Assembly: GCA_021796315.1 (NCBI GenBank)
Contig: JAJYOH010000013.1
Span: forward strand, 1-29,347
Direction of reading: 5' to 3'
Length of the DNA stretch: 29,347 nt
Source of the DNA: Chloroflexota bacterium
GTDB taxonomy: Bacteria > Chloroflexota > Anaerolineae > Anaerolineales > Villigracilaceae
Shown here one piece after another: positions 13,312 to 21,466 of the stretch. Below the pieces are notes generated by a model. The model saw only the letters and a list, made by a program, of their open reading frames with translations, ran no database searches and was not told where the DNA came from. The translations under genes were made by a program, and so were the position numbers. The stretch's first letter is position 1, and every line of letters begins with the position of its first letter.

Positions 13312-13945
13312 GGCTTTCCAAAGAATCCTGGAACAAGGCCAGGCTATTCGATGAAAATCCGCGTTTGGTTAGATCGAACTCGTGCCGCGTACGTTTGACT
13401 GCCGCTTCGAACGCATACTCGAACAGCGGGCCGCGCTCCGCAGAATCGATGTTCATCCAGGCATGAGAATCGCGCGGCAAAAGCGGCACAACAAATTTCT
13501 TCAGCGCAGGGATAAAAGTCAATGCTTCAAGCGGATAATATAATTTCCCGGAACGAAGCGCCGGGCTGTCGATCAGATCCGGGTCGAGCGGATCGAGTTC
13601 GCCAGGCGCAGGGATCATCCCGGATTCCTGGCATGAAAGCCAAAGGTCAATGTAATTGGTGTGGGCGTAAAAATCCTGGGCGGTGTGCGTGAGGCGTCCA
13701 AAAGCTTCCCAGGCGGGTTCAACTTCGGCACGTTCCAGCGCAGGCGGGATCAATGCGCGTTGTTCTTCAATGTAAGCTTTGGATTTTTCAAAGGCGTTGT
13801 TATCAAAGTGATACTCATCGTGGCCGAGTTGTCCGCTCAAAATATCCTGCTTCATATTCGCCGCAATAATGACCTCCAGCGCACGAGGACTGAAGGTTCC
13901 GCCCAATGCGCGGCGGACGATCTCCGCGTGGATCGGCTTTAACAT
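13304..13945 (-). CDS. Het-C / zinc-dependent phospholipase C-like protein
   Basis: A 213-aa protein resembling the Het-C and zinc phospholipase C fold. H6 lies near the N-terminus, GHDEYHFDN at 41-49 supplies His/Asp candidates, and the HxxxDxxxH signature HTAQDFYAH (H87, D91, H95) is intact, followed by NYIDLW. No signal peptide is visible, so unlike secreted phospholipases it should stay cytoplasmic. It may be a metal-dependent phosphoesterase; substrate unknown. It begins one base after the cyclase stop and overlaps the methyltransferase gene by 8 nt, so it is firmly in the operon. It does not resemble a restriction endonuclease. Confidence 0.7.
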   Translation of the reverse strand: MLKPIHAEIVRRALGGTFSPRALEVIIAANMKQDILSGQLGHDEYHFDNNAFEKSKAYIEEQRALIPPALERAEVEPAWEAFGRLTHTAQDFYAHTNYIDLWLSCQESGMIPAPGELDPLDPDLIDSPALRSGKLYYPLEALTFIPALKKFVVPLLPRDSHAWMNIDSAERGPLFEYAFEAAVKRTRHEFDLTKRGFSSNSLALFQDSLESHA

Positions 13946-16717
13946 TTATTTCAAACCCTTAAGCTCATAAATCTCGGCGGCCTGCTCACGTCCCTTGACC
14001 ATGATCGGGGCAAGCGGAGTGGCGATGACATGATCCTTGACAATATCATACGTGGCTTTCTCAATGAGAATCTGTCCGCTCTGGGCGGAGGCCTGCAATC
14101 GAAATGCGAGATTGACCGGATCGCCAATGGCCGTATAGTTAAAAAGTTCGGCTGTGCCCACGTTGCCAACAATGGCTGCGCCGGTTGTAATGCCAATGCG
14201 AAAAGCCATGTGCCGCTCAACATCTTCGGTCAGGTTGGCATTTCTGGAACGTTCCACGATTTCCAATGCAGCTCGGGCGGCGCGCAAGGCGTGGTCCTCC
14301 TGCTGGTCCGGGGCGTTCCAAAGCGCCATGACAGCATCGCCCATGAATTTATCCAATGTGCCTTCGTGTTCCAGAATGGCTTGCGCTGCCAGCGAAAGAT
14401 ATTGATTAAGCGCGCTGAAAATAATTTCAGGATCGTGCTTCTCGCTATAAGGTGTAAAACCTTTTAAGTCGGCGAAGAGAATGGTAACCGTTTGCTTAAC
14501 GCCATCCAGTTCAAGGTTTCCGGGATCGGCCAATAAACGGTCGCGGACGCGCGGCGCGACCACGCGCCCAAATGTCTTGCGGATCAATTCACGCTCAGCT
14601 TCGATCTTGCGGGTCTCGGTCAGGTCCTCAAAGACATAGGTCGCGCCCTTTGTGCCAAGATAAGCGTCGCGCAATGGCGAGACGGACAACCGCAAATATA
14701 AATCGCCTCTTTGCGGGACCTTGTAATTTACCTCCGAACTAAGCAGCGACCCGCCACCCTTGATCTTTTCCTCGGCCATGTTTGCCATCTCATCGCCCAA
14801 CCCCGGCAGCACCTTGGACAATGACTTCCCGATTGCCTTTTTGACCGGCACGCCCAGAATATTTTCTGCGGCGCGATTGAGCAAAGTGATGCGTCGTTTC
14901 AGGTCGGTGGTGATAATTCCAGCCGCAACGGAGGCGAAGATATCATCCATCAGATTCTTCATTTCCATCGTCTGGTCGAGGGTGTGACGCAAATTAGAGA
15001 AGAGACGCGCGTTCTCCAGCGCCAGCGTGGATTGGGCCGCAACTGCCGCCAGGAATTCGAGGTCATCGCCGGTGTAAAGATCGCCGGAGCGGCGCGGACC
15101 AAGCGCCATGAATCCGATCATCCTGCCTTCATAGTGAAGGGGCACGAAAGTGAATCCCATCAATCGCTGGTAGGGATTACCGGGAATCTCTAAAGATGCA
15201 GGCAAAGGCCCATTTGTCGGAAGCCAGATCGGCGTCCGGGAAGAGGCGAGCAAATGAATGAGCGGATCTTCCACTTCGTACGGAGGCGCAGAGTCCTCGC
15301 GTGTCGCGTTCGGGAAGTATTGCCCATGCTCGTCGTTGTAAAGATAGATGATGAATTTCTCGGGCGAGAGGGCCTGCGTGATCTGTTCTTCGAGCGTACG
15401 CAGGGTTTGCGTTAGATCAGGCGTAATGACCAGGCTGCGTGAAAGGCTGGTAAGGACGCGCCGATAATCGGCAGGTGCGCGATAGAAGAGACGGTCGATG
15501 CCGCGCTGGATGAAATTTCGCAGGGGATTGAAAATGATAACAAGCAGAAGAAGATACGAAGCGATGACAAACGGGTCGCTGGCACGCACAGTTTCCTGAA
15601 CGAAGATCGAGAATAACGTCAGCAAACCATAAAAGAGCAGCAGCGCTCCGCCGATGGCGAGCAGGTAGGCGAGCGCACGCGAGAAGAAACGATCTACATC
15701 GAGAAGACGGTAACGAAGAATGGCGTACGTGATGGATAAAGGAAATACAACCAGGGCCGGGAAGATCAGCCAGGCGCGGAATTCAGTGATGACACCGAAC
15801 GCCAGCGGACCGATGTAAATCACGCCCGGCAAAAAGGCGATCAAGGCGCCAAAAATAATGACCCGGCTTTGCTGGCGCACCAAAGGCAGGTCGCTGCTAA
15901 CGATGCGATATACAAGAGTGCCCATAAAAATGACTGCCGCAAAAACCGTGAAGAGATAACCGGGCGTCCAGGCATTGATATAGTCGTAGGGCGTTTTCGG
16001 AAAGAAAAGAATATAAAGAACGCGCGGCGCTAAAAGCGCAAGAACGCCCCATGAAATGAATCGCAGGAACGGCCATCGAATAACAAACCGCATCGGTTTT
16101 GGAAAAACCAGCGCAAGATGAACCAGCCCCGCCGCATTCACCAGCAGGGCAAGCGTCCAGATTACGGTGGCATGGTTTGTACTGCTGATATCAAAGAAAC
16201 CGACTGTCAGGATGCAAAGGCCCGAAACATACGCCAGCAGGGCGCGGCTGGCGCGCATGTCGCGGCGCAGTGAATAAGTCCACAAACCGATGGCGAGAAA
16301 AGCCAATCCCACAATATATGGAATGATAAAAAGTGTTAGCACGTCGGCAATGGGCATCCCGCTTAGCGGCAAAATCTCGAGCGTGAAGGATGTTCCATTA
16401 CGATGAACAAAACCGGCTTGCACAGGCCGAGTCCCATTACGGGAAAGAAAAGCCAGCACATCGCCGCCGGTATGAACGGGCTGCCCGTTCAAAGCCACGA
16501 GGCGATCCGAGAACACCACGCCCGCGCTGCGCGCCGGCCAATCTTTTCCATTGACCAGGCTGACCACATTATTCGGTTCAAGCATGAGGCCGAGGAAGGG
16601 AGTCTGCACCCATTGTGCAGCCCAGAACGGCGTAAGGACAAGCATCAAGATGGCCACGCCTGCCATAAAAAGAGATGGTATATGCACTAACCAACTGCGC
16701 GCGGATGGGGTTTGCAT
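13946..16717 (-). CDS. Class III adenylate cyclase with PDZ-like, 7TM-type, GAF and PAS modules
   Basis: A 923-aa membrane sensor. An N-terminal helix (17-37) is followed by a PDZ-like extracytoplasmic segment (about 50-118, with SDRLVALNGQPV). Eight or nine membrane helices run from 127 to 397, then come a GAF domain (about 435-585), a PAS domain (about 600-700) and the class III cyclase domain (about 735-920). Catalytic residues look complete: metal Asp750 (LFADLKGF) and Asp794 (FMGD), adenine-selecting Lys790 and Asp866 (IGD), and transition-state Asn869/Arg873. It should therefore make cAMP rather than cGMP. As first gene of the operon it may be co-regulated with the c-di-AMP-type phosphodiesterase downstream. 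It starts 28 bp from a divergent gene. Confidence 0.88.
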   Translation of the reverse strand: MQTPSARSWLVHIPSLFMAGVAILMLVLTPFWAAQWVQTPFLGLMLEPNNVVSLVNGKDWPARSAGVVFSDRLVALNGQPVHTGGDVLAFLSRNGTRPVQAGFVHRNGTSFTLEILPLSGMPIADVLTLFIIPYIVGLAFLAIGLWTYSLRRDMRASRALLAYVSGLCILTVGFFDISSTNHATVIWTLALLVNAAGLVHLALVFPKPMRFVIRWPFLRFISWGVLALLAPRVLYILFFPKTPYDYINAWTPGYLFTVFAAVIFMGTLVYRIVSSDLPLVRQQSRVIIFGALIAFLPGVIYIGPLAFGVITEFRAWLIFPALVVFPLSITYAILRYRLLDVDRFFSRALAYLLAIGGALLLFYGLLTLFSIFVQETVRASDPFVIASYLLLLVIIFNPLRNFIQRGIDRLFYRAPADYRRVLTSLSRSLVITPDLTQTLRTLEEQITQALSPEKFIIYLYNDEHGQYFPNATREDSAPPYEVEDPLIHLLASSRTPIWLPTNGPLPASLEIPGNPYQRLMGFTFVPLHYEGRMIGFMALGPRRSGDLYTGDDLEFLAAVAAQSTLALENARLFSNLRHTLDQTMEMKNLMDDIFASVAAGIITTDLKRRITLLNRAAENILGVPVKKAIGKSLSKVLPGLGDEMANMAEEKIKGGGSLLSSEVNYKVPQRGDLYLRLSVSPLRDAYLGTKGATYVFEDLTETRKIEAERELIRKTFGRVVAPRVRDRLLADPGNLELDGVKQTVTILFADLKGFTPYSEKHDPEIIFSALNQYLSLAAQAILEHEGTLDKFMGDAVMALWNAPDQQEDHALRAARAALEIVERSRNANLTEDVERHMAFRIGITTGAAIVGNVGTAELFNYTAIGDPVNLAFRLQASAQSGQILIEKATYDIVKDHVIATPLAPIMVKGREQAAEIYELKGLK

Positions 16718-16739
16718 AAGGGTCGACTGAAATTATAAT
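16711..16739 (+). promoter_or_regulatory. Promoter giving a leaderless cobalamin adenosyltransferase mRNA
   Basis: Perfect -10 TATAAT at 16734-16739 with TTTGCA at 16711-16716 (17-nt spacer; TTGCAT one base on gives 16). The expected transcription start coincides with the ATG at 16746, and no Shine-Dalgarno is present. ATTATAAT is its own complement, so it also offers a -10 to the divergent cyclase gene. Confidence 0.65.
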
Positions 16740-16745
16740 CCACCC

Positions 16746-17285
16746 ATGTCTTTTTACACACGAAAAGGGGATGATGGGACGACTGGCCTGCTCGGCGAGG
16801 GGCGTGTTGCCAAGTATCATGCCCGCATGGAAGCGCTGGGAGCTTTGGACGAATCATCCGCGACGCTGGGCTTGGCGCGCGCCTCGGCAGTTGACCCGCG
16901 CTGTGGGCCGCTCCTGCTCGAATCGCAGCGGGACCTATACCGGATCATGGCCGAAGTGGCGGCTCCACCCGAAAACGCCGACCAGTTCCACTTCGACGCG
17001 AGGCGCGTGGAGTGGCTCGAAGAGCAAACCGATGCGCTGAGTCAAACCATCGAGATGCCGAAAGAATTCATCCTGCCCGGCGACTCTCAATCGGGCGCGA
17101 AGCTTTCACTGGCGCGCGCAGTTGTGCGCCGCGCCGAACGCCGCGTGGTTGGATTGTTCGACAGCGGAGAGATCAAAAACCCGGCCCTTCAAAAATATCT
17201 CAACCGATTATCTTCGTTGCTATTCGTGTTGGAATTAATTGAAAACCAGGCGGCGGGAAGATCGACCACGAAAGCGAAAAAATAA
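16746..17285 (+). CDS. PduO-type cob(I)alamin adenosyltransferase
   Basis: Corrinoid adenosyltransferase, 179 aa, the normal PduO size. It transfers the adenosyl group of ATP to cob(I)alamin to give adenosylcobalamin. The ATP-binding N-terminal motif YTRKGDDGTTGLL (4-16) is intact, followed by GALDE (32-36), ILPGDSQSGAKLSLARAVVR and the C-terminal NRLSSLLFVLEL block. An adenosylcobalamin-dependent enzyme should exist elsewhere in the genome; none is in this window. It starts without a ribosome site directly at a predicted transcription start, so it is probably leaderless. DUF554 follows after about 90 nt. Confidence 0.95.
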   Translation: MSFYTRKGDDGTTGLLGEGRVAKYHARMEALGALDESSATLGLARASAVDPRCGPLLLESQRDLYRIMAEVAAPPENADQFHFDARRVEWLEEQTDALSQTIEMPKEFILPGDSQSGAKLSLARAVVRRAERRVVGLFDSGEIKNPALQKYLNRLSSLLFVLELIENQAAGRSTTKAKK

Positions 17286-17376
17286 ACGGAGTGCGAAGTC
17301 TCCCCACTTCGTGAAAACCATTTCGACGAAACATGTGCGACGATTGGAGTCGCCGCATCCCACACACGGAGCATCA

Positions 17377-18120
17377 ATGACAGGCACAATCATCAACATC
17401 ATCACCGTCCTCCTCGGCGGCACGCTGGGCATGTTATTCGGCGCGCGCATCCCCGAAAAACTGAAGGCGACCATTGTCGCCGGTATGGGACTCTTCACCG
17501 CGGCAATGGGATTTCAAATGTTCCTCAAGACCGGGAACTCATTGATCGTACTTGGCGCGCTTTTGATCGGCGTCCTGGTCGGCGAGTGGTGGAGAATCGA
17601 AGACGGCCTGCAATCTCTGGGTGAAATTCTCGAAAAACGATTCGCCAAATCGGATGCCGAAGGCGACTCGAGTAAATTCGTGCGCGGCTTTCTGACAGCG
17701 TCCCTGCTTTTTTGCATCGGTCCGATGACCATCCTTGGTTCCATTCAAGACGGCCTGACCGGCGATTACAACCTGCTCGCGGTGAAATCAGTCCTGGATG
17801 GTTTTGCATCATTGGCATTGGCATCCTCCCTGGGCATGGGAGTATTATTTTCATCCATTGTCATCTTGATCTTCCAGGGCGGCATCAGTTTTCTCGCCAT
17901 GCAATTAAATGCGGGCATGGCAAATGCGATGACCAATCCTGCTGCGAAAGCAGTAATCGACTCGATGATCAACGAATTGACAGCCACCGGCGGCGTGATC
18001 CTGGTTGGGCTTTCAATCAGCAGTTTATTGGAGATCAGGAAAATCCGCGTCGGCAATTTTCTGCCTGCGTTGGCGGCTGCCCCTCTAATCGTTTGGATTT
18101 TGTCGGCGATACAGAAATGA
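17377..18120 (+). CDS. DUF554 family membrane protein
   Basis: Integral membrane protein of 247 aa with about six to seven hydrophobic segments. It starts TGTIINIITVLLGGTLGMLFG, the family's usual opening, and contains LLIGVLVGEWWRIEDGL, FLTASLLFCIGPMTILGSIQDG and VKSVLDGFASLALASSLGMGV, strongly conserved in DUF554. It is possibly a transporter; substrate unknown. The ATG at 17377 is preferred: GGAG at 17368-17371 lies 5 nt upstream and this is where homology begins. An in-frame ATG at 17239 would overlap the preceding gene and add 46 basic residues without homology. A bidirectional terminator follows. Confidence 0.9.
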   Translation: MTGTIINIITVLLGGTLGMLFGARIPEKLKATIVAGMGLFTAAMGFQMFLKTGNSLIVLGALLIGVLVGEWWRIEDGLQSLGEILEKRFAKSDAEGDSSKFVRGFLTASLLFCIGPMTILGSIQDGLTGDYNLLAVKSVLDGFASLALASSLGMGVLFSSIVILIFQGGISFLAMQLNAGMANAMTNPAAKAVIDSMINELTATGGVILVGLSISSLLEIRKIRVGNFLPALAAAPLIVWILSAIQK

Positions 18121-18213
18121 TTTTCCGTCCCATCATCCAGGGATCGTTTCCAACAATTTAACGCGAAGACGCAGAGCCGCAAAGAAAAATAAAAATCCTG
18201 GTTACGCCTCATT

Positions 18214-18247
18214 AAAAAAAGACGCGGCTCCCCGCCGCGTCTTTTTT
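18214..18247. terminator. Bidirectional terminator between convergent genes
   Basis: Nine-bp stem AGACGCGGC / GCCGCGTCT with loop TCCCC, an A-tract on the left (18214-18220) and a T-tract on the right. It serves both the DUF554 gene and the convergent DsbA-like gene. Confidence 0.9.
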
Positions 18248-18261
18248 ATGTTGCCAACAAT

Positions 18262-19047
18262 TTACTGCGCACCTGCAGCAGCCAGGGCCTTATCAAGCTC
18301 CTTTTGGAATGTGCTGAATGGCTGTGCGCCGTCGAGCGTGGTGGTGACAGCCTGGGTCTGGCCCTTCGGCACATAACTGATGACAAAGAAAGGCGTTCCC
18401 TGAATCTTGGCCGCAATGGCATCCTGAAAATCTTGATTAACCTGCTTCAAGTACTTCTGGCTGGAATAGCATGAGTTAAAGGCGTTCATGTCGAGCCCAA
18501 TACTCTGGGCAATGGCCTGCAAACGACGCTGTGTGAAAGAGCCGGCATCCTCGCCAATCACATTGGTAAAGAGGGCGTCGTGCATATCCCAATACTTGTT
18601 CTGGTCGGCGGCACAATATGCGGCCATGGCGGCATCCTGGGATTCGGTCCCACCCCGACCAATATTGCCGCTTACCCAGTTACCCGCTGATTTGTCAGTG
18701 TAAAACACCTTGCCTGTTTTTACATAAGCGTTAAGGATTTGGGGTTCCGTCTGCTGCCAATATTGTTTGCAATACGGGCATTGGAAATCCGAGAACTCCG
18801 TCAACTTGACAGGCGCATTGGGATCGCCAGCCGACAGGCCGTTCGGATTCGGGCGGGCTTCAGGCGTAATGGACTGGACCGCGGCAATCGGCTTAAGCTG
18901 CGGATAAACGAAGAAGAATACAACCAGCAAAGCGCCGACAATAATCAGACCGATCCAGACCCATCGATTACGCTGCTCCGCGCGGCGGCGCTTCTCGCGA
19001 AATTCCTGACGTTTGCTCATACCACCTTCACGATCTTTTTTGCTCAT
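18262..19047 (-). CDS. Membrane-anchored DsbA-family thiol-disulfide oxidoreductase
   Basis: A 261-aa protein with a basic cytoplasmic N-terminus, one membrane anchor (about 30-48) and an extracytoplasmic thioredoxin-like domain. The active site is CPYC (C90, C93) in FSDFQCPYCKQY, and the cis-proline is P219 in GTPFFV. A helical insertion between them contains further cysteines C145 and C193, which could form a structural disulfide. It resembles BdbD-type oxidases that introduce disulfides into exported proteins. GAGGTG upstream of the ATG supports the start, although a second ATG nine codons on also has an AGGTGG site. Transcribed alone, with a promoter at 19064-19093. Confidence 0.9.
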   Translation of the reverse strand: MSKKDREGGMSKRQEFREKRRRAEQRNRWVWIGLIIVGALLVVFFFVYPQLKPIAAVQSITPEARPNPNGLSAGDPNAPVKLTEFSDFQCPYCKQYWQQTEPQILNAYVKTGKVFYTDKSAGNWVSGNIGRGGTESQDAAMAAYCAADQNKYWDMHDALFTNVIGEDAGSFTQRRLQAIAQSIGLDMNAFNSCYSSQKYLKQVNQDFQDAIAAKIQGTPFFVISYVPKGQTQAVTTTLDGAQPFSTFQKELDKALAAAGAQ

Positions 19048-19063
19048 TGCTTCACCTCATACA

Positions 19064-19093
19064 AATATATTTGCAAAATTTTCCCATGTTCAG
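19064..19093 (-). promoter_or_regulatory. Promoter candidate of the DsbA-like gene
   Basis: On the minus strand CTGAAC (19093-19088) and TATATT (19069-19064) with an 18-nt spacer. The message would start about 10 nt before the ATG, overlapping the ribosome site region. Confidence 0.4.
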
Positions 19094-19123
19094 GAATTTT
19101 TGTACAGAACACAGTGGAAAGAC

Positions 19124-19963
19124 TCATTTTTTACTTAATCGCCCATTCATCCAATCGACCATGGTCTTCAACACTTCGGCCTTTTCAGGCTCATTGTGGA
19201 TCTCGTGATAAAAGCCATCCCACGCACGCCAGGTAACATTCCCGCCCGCCCGTCGCGCAAATTCCTGGCTGGCCTGCCAGGATGTCAGGCGATCGGCTGT
19301 GCCGTGCATCAGCAAAAGCGGAAGCGAAAATTCCGCGGCGTGGTCCAGCGCCCAAAGTCCCGATTCATACATTCCGACAAAAAGACGCGCCGAAATTTTG
19401 TCATGCACCAGTGGATCCTTGATGTAGGCATCCACAACTTTTTGGTCGCGTGAAAGCGCTGCCGTTTCCAGGCCGGATTTTTGAGTGAATCCCGGTGCGA
19501 TACTATTCATCGTTCTGCCGAGAAAAACCTGAATCGCAGGCGGATCAAAAGCCAGTTTCAACCACGGATCGGTGGCGATCACGCCCGTCAACTTGGGTTT
19601 GCGGCGCAATCCAAAGTTAAGAACCTGATTCCCACCCATGCTGTGACCGTATAAAAAGACTGGCAGCCCCGGATAGCGCGCTTTCATCTGCGCCATGAAA
19701 TCCGCGATGTCATCCATCATGGCTTCATACGATGGAACGTGTCCACGCGGCCCGGATGTTTTTCCATGCCCGCGCTCATCGAAACCGGCCAGGGCATATC
19801 CGGCCTGGCTGAATGTTTCGCCGACGTGTGCATAACGCCCGACATGTTCACCGTGTCCATGTACGAGACACACCACAGCTTTGGATTTTGTGTCCGGCTC
19901 CCAGCCTTGAACATAAAATTTCGTCCCATCCTTATTTTGCCAGCTTGATTCAAAAGATTTCAT
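19124..19963 (-). CDS. Alpha/beta hydrolase, monoacylglycerol lipase-like
   Basis: A 279-aa serine hydrolase. The catalytic triad is readable: Ser108 in GHSMGG, Asp224 in HGTADRL and His253 in GFYHEIHNEP. The oxyanion motif VHGHGEH and the FDERGHGKTSGPRGH block identify the monoacylglycerol lipase or lysophospholipase branch. It is probably cytoplasmic, as no signal peptide is present. The start at 19963 is chosen because AGGAGGT lies 5 nt upstream and homology begins there; an ATG at 20044 would overlap the preceding gene. It begins one base after the V4R gene's stop, which itself overlaps the ribosome site, so the two are coupled. Confidence 0.9.
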   Translation of the reverse strand: MKSFESSWQNKDGTKFYVQGWEPDTKSKAVVCLVHGHGEHVGRYAHVGETFSQAGYALAGFDERGHGKTSGPRGHVPSYEAMMDDIADFMAQMKARYPGLPVFLYGHSMGGNQVLNFGLRRKPKLTGVIATDPWLKLAFDPPAIQVFLGRTMNSIAPGFTQKSGLETAALSRDQKVVDAYIKDPLVHDKISARLFVGMYESGLWALDHAAEFSLPLLLMHGTADRLTSWQASQEFARRAGGNVTWRAWDGFYHEIHNEPEKAEVLKTMVDWMNGRLSKK

Positions 19964-19964
19964 T

Positions 19965-20576
19965 TCAACCTCCTGCGGTGATCTTGAATTCGCAGTTGTG
20001 ATGTCCCGCCGCACGGCAGGAAATCTCGTCAATATCGAACTCACGTTTTACAGCCCAATAAAGAGCCTCGCGAATGAAGCCCTGAGTGGCATAACAGATC
20101 GGCGCAGAATCTTTTTGTCCGAGCGTGGTTGGGCTGACATGGTCAACAAAAAGCAGATCAAGGTCGAGAGTATGAACCGTGATATCGCCGGGTCTATCGC
20201 TCAACAAACGCGCCGCCAGATCGAGCGCTGGTTTTCTACGCATCGAGAGCGGCAATCCGCGCACCAAAGTGGACTGCGCTTTCGTTCCCAAAGCGGCGTC
20301 ATTCAACACACGATCCCATAACTTGCTTCCGATCCGCAAAAGAGTGCCGCGCGCACCGCGCCCGTAATAAGTCCGCATGGCAGATTGCAGGCCCGCGTAA
20401 ACTTCCGCTGCATGTGCGCCGTCAAGCTGGTCCACTTGCGCCAAATTTGCCCACTCAAGAGGCAGGTCATCTTTTTCCAACACGGCGGATAAATTCCGTG
20501 AACCAATCTCAGATGAAAGAGTTTCAACAAACTGGCGCAATAAACGCGGCGGGAAAAAGACTTCTGGCACGGTCAT
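19965..20576 (-). CDS. V4R-domain-like small-molecule sensor protein
   Basis: A 203-aa soluble protein. The C-terminal third matches the V4R (4-vinyl reductase) ligand-binding fold: GFIREALYWAVKREFDIDEISCRAAGHHNCEFKI, with C187 and C194 at the conserved paired positions. The N-terminal part (LRQFVETLSSEIGSRNLSAVLE) is helical, as in MEDS/V4R-type sensors. It presumably binds a small hydrophobic or tetrapyrrole-like ligand; no output domain is attached. It overlaps the GNAT gene by 4 nt and directly precedes the hydrolase, so it is a middle member of a five-gene unit whose common task is unknown. Confidence 0.7.
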   Translation of the reverse strand: MTVPEVFFPPRLLRQFVETLSSEIGSRNLSAVLEKDDLPLEWANLAQVDQLDGAHAAEVYAGLQSAMRTYYGRGARGTLLRIGSKLWDRVLNDAALGTKAQSTLVRGLPLSMRRKPALDLAARLLSDRPGDITVHTLDLDLLFVDHVSPTTLGQKDSAPICYATQGFIREALYWAVKREFDIDEISCRAAGHHNCEFKITAGG

Positions 20577-21466
20577 AACCTATGCGGTTCCACGCGGTAG
20601 GTGTAAACCGGGAATTGCTCCCCTGTGGGTCGAAAACCAAGCCGATGATATAACGCCAGCGACGCGGCATTATTTCCCTGAGTATTGACCGTGATGCGCG
20701 ACAGGCTGTTGCGTTCCTTCAATCCCAAGATGAGATCGCTCACCAATGCGAGACCAAGTCCGCGCCCCTGCACCTCAGGCCGGACGGCGAGGCGGGCGAG
20801 GTGTGCCCCAAACGAATTTCCCGTTGACAGTTGATACCCGATCACGCCCGAAGCGTCTTCCGCAACGGCTGCATACAATGCCTGGGAAAAAGCTTTTGTC
20901 AACGCACCCAGTGAATTATGCCAAAGCGGTTCAAAAGCCAACGCATCCACCTCGACGATACGCGGCAGGTCCTCAGCCGTCATTTCTCGAATATGAATAT
21001 TGGTTGGAATAGAAATTTGCTGGATGGATTGTTCAGCCCATTCGAGCAAAACAATATGCTGGTAAAGCGTAAAACCGCTTTCGAGCAGGATTTGCTCGAA
21101 CCAATGTTGCATGGAAATGGCCGCCGCTGTCCCGCCGCCGTGAGCGGATAATTCATCAAGTGTTGCTTCCCATAACGGCGACCAGGCTGAGGGTCCGGCA
21201 AGATGCGATGCGTGGACGAAGAGTCGAATCCACGCAATGGAATCCGGGTCAGGCGGGCAAGCCAGGGCCGCAGTTATGTGTCCATTTTCTTCTGTAACAA
21301 AATAGGGAGGATATCCAAGCCATTCGAGCGGGCCGCGCCAATCAAGATGCCTGTGAACGCGCGGTTCAAAAATAATGAGGTCGGCAATCTTCTGATGGTC
21401 CGCATAAACCGCCGGGCGAACCTGTTGGCCTGCCTTATGCGCTGCCGATGGCTTGGCCGTAATCAT
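20573..21466 (-). CDS. Tandem GNAT-fold acetyltransferase
   Basis: A 297-aa protein with two GNAT-like halves. The C-terminal half (about 155-297) is canonical: IREMTAEDLPRIVEVD start, acetyl-CoA loop QGRGLG (233-238) after LAVRPEV, and the ITVNTQGNNAASLALYHRLGF ending. The N-terminal half (about 15-145) has the fold's outline but no clear acetyl-CoA loop, so it is probably non-catalytic. The substrate amine is unknown. It overlaps genes on both sides by 4 nt (TPR upstream, V4R downstream), so the stoichiometry of the cluster is probably fixed by coupling. Confidence 0.85.
   Translation of the reverse strand: MITAKPSAAHKAGQQVRPAVYADHQKIADLIIFEPRVHRHLDWRGPLEWLGYPPYFVTEENGHITAALACPPDPDSIAWIRLFVHASHLAGPSAWSPLWEATLDELSAHGGGTAAAISMQHWFEQILLESGFTLYQHIVLLEWAEQSIQQISIPTNIHIREMTAEDLPRIVEVDALAFEPLWHNSLGALTKAFSQALYAAVAEDASGVIGYQLSTGNSFGAHLARLAVRPEVQGRGLGLALVSDLILGLKERNSLSRITVNTQGNNAASLALYHRLGFRPTGEQFPVYTYRVEPHRL

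Noticed and set aside
13304..13945. Restriction endonuclease partner of the methyltransferase
   Set aside because: No PD-(D/E)xK, HNH or GIY-YIG motif; its HxxxDxxxH pattern fits the Het-C/phospholipase fold.
17283..17370. Small hairpins CGAAGT/ACTTCG and GCGAC/GTCGC as a riboswitch before DUF554
   Set aside because: The stems are only 5-6 bp and match no cobalamin or other riboswitch core that I can recognise.
17239..17376. Upstream start for the DUF554 gene
   Set aside because: It overlaps the preceding gene and adds basic residues unrelated to the family; GGAG precedes 17377.
19964..20044. Upstream start for the monoacylglycerol lipase-like gene
   Set aside because: It lies inside the V4R gene; the strong AGGAGGT site points to 19963.
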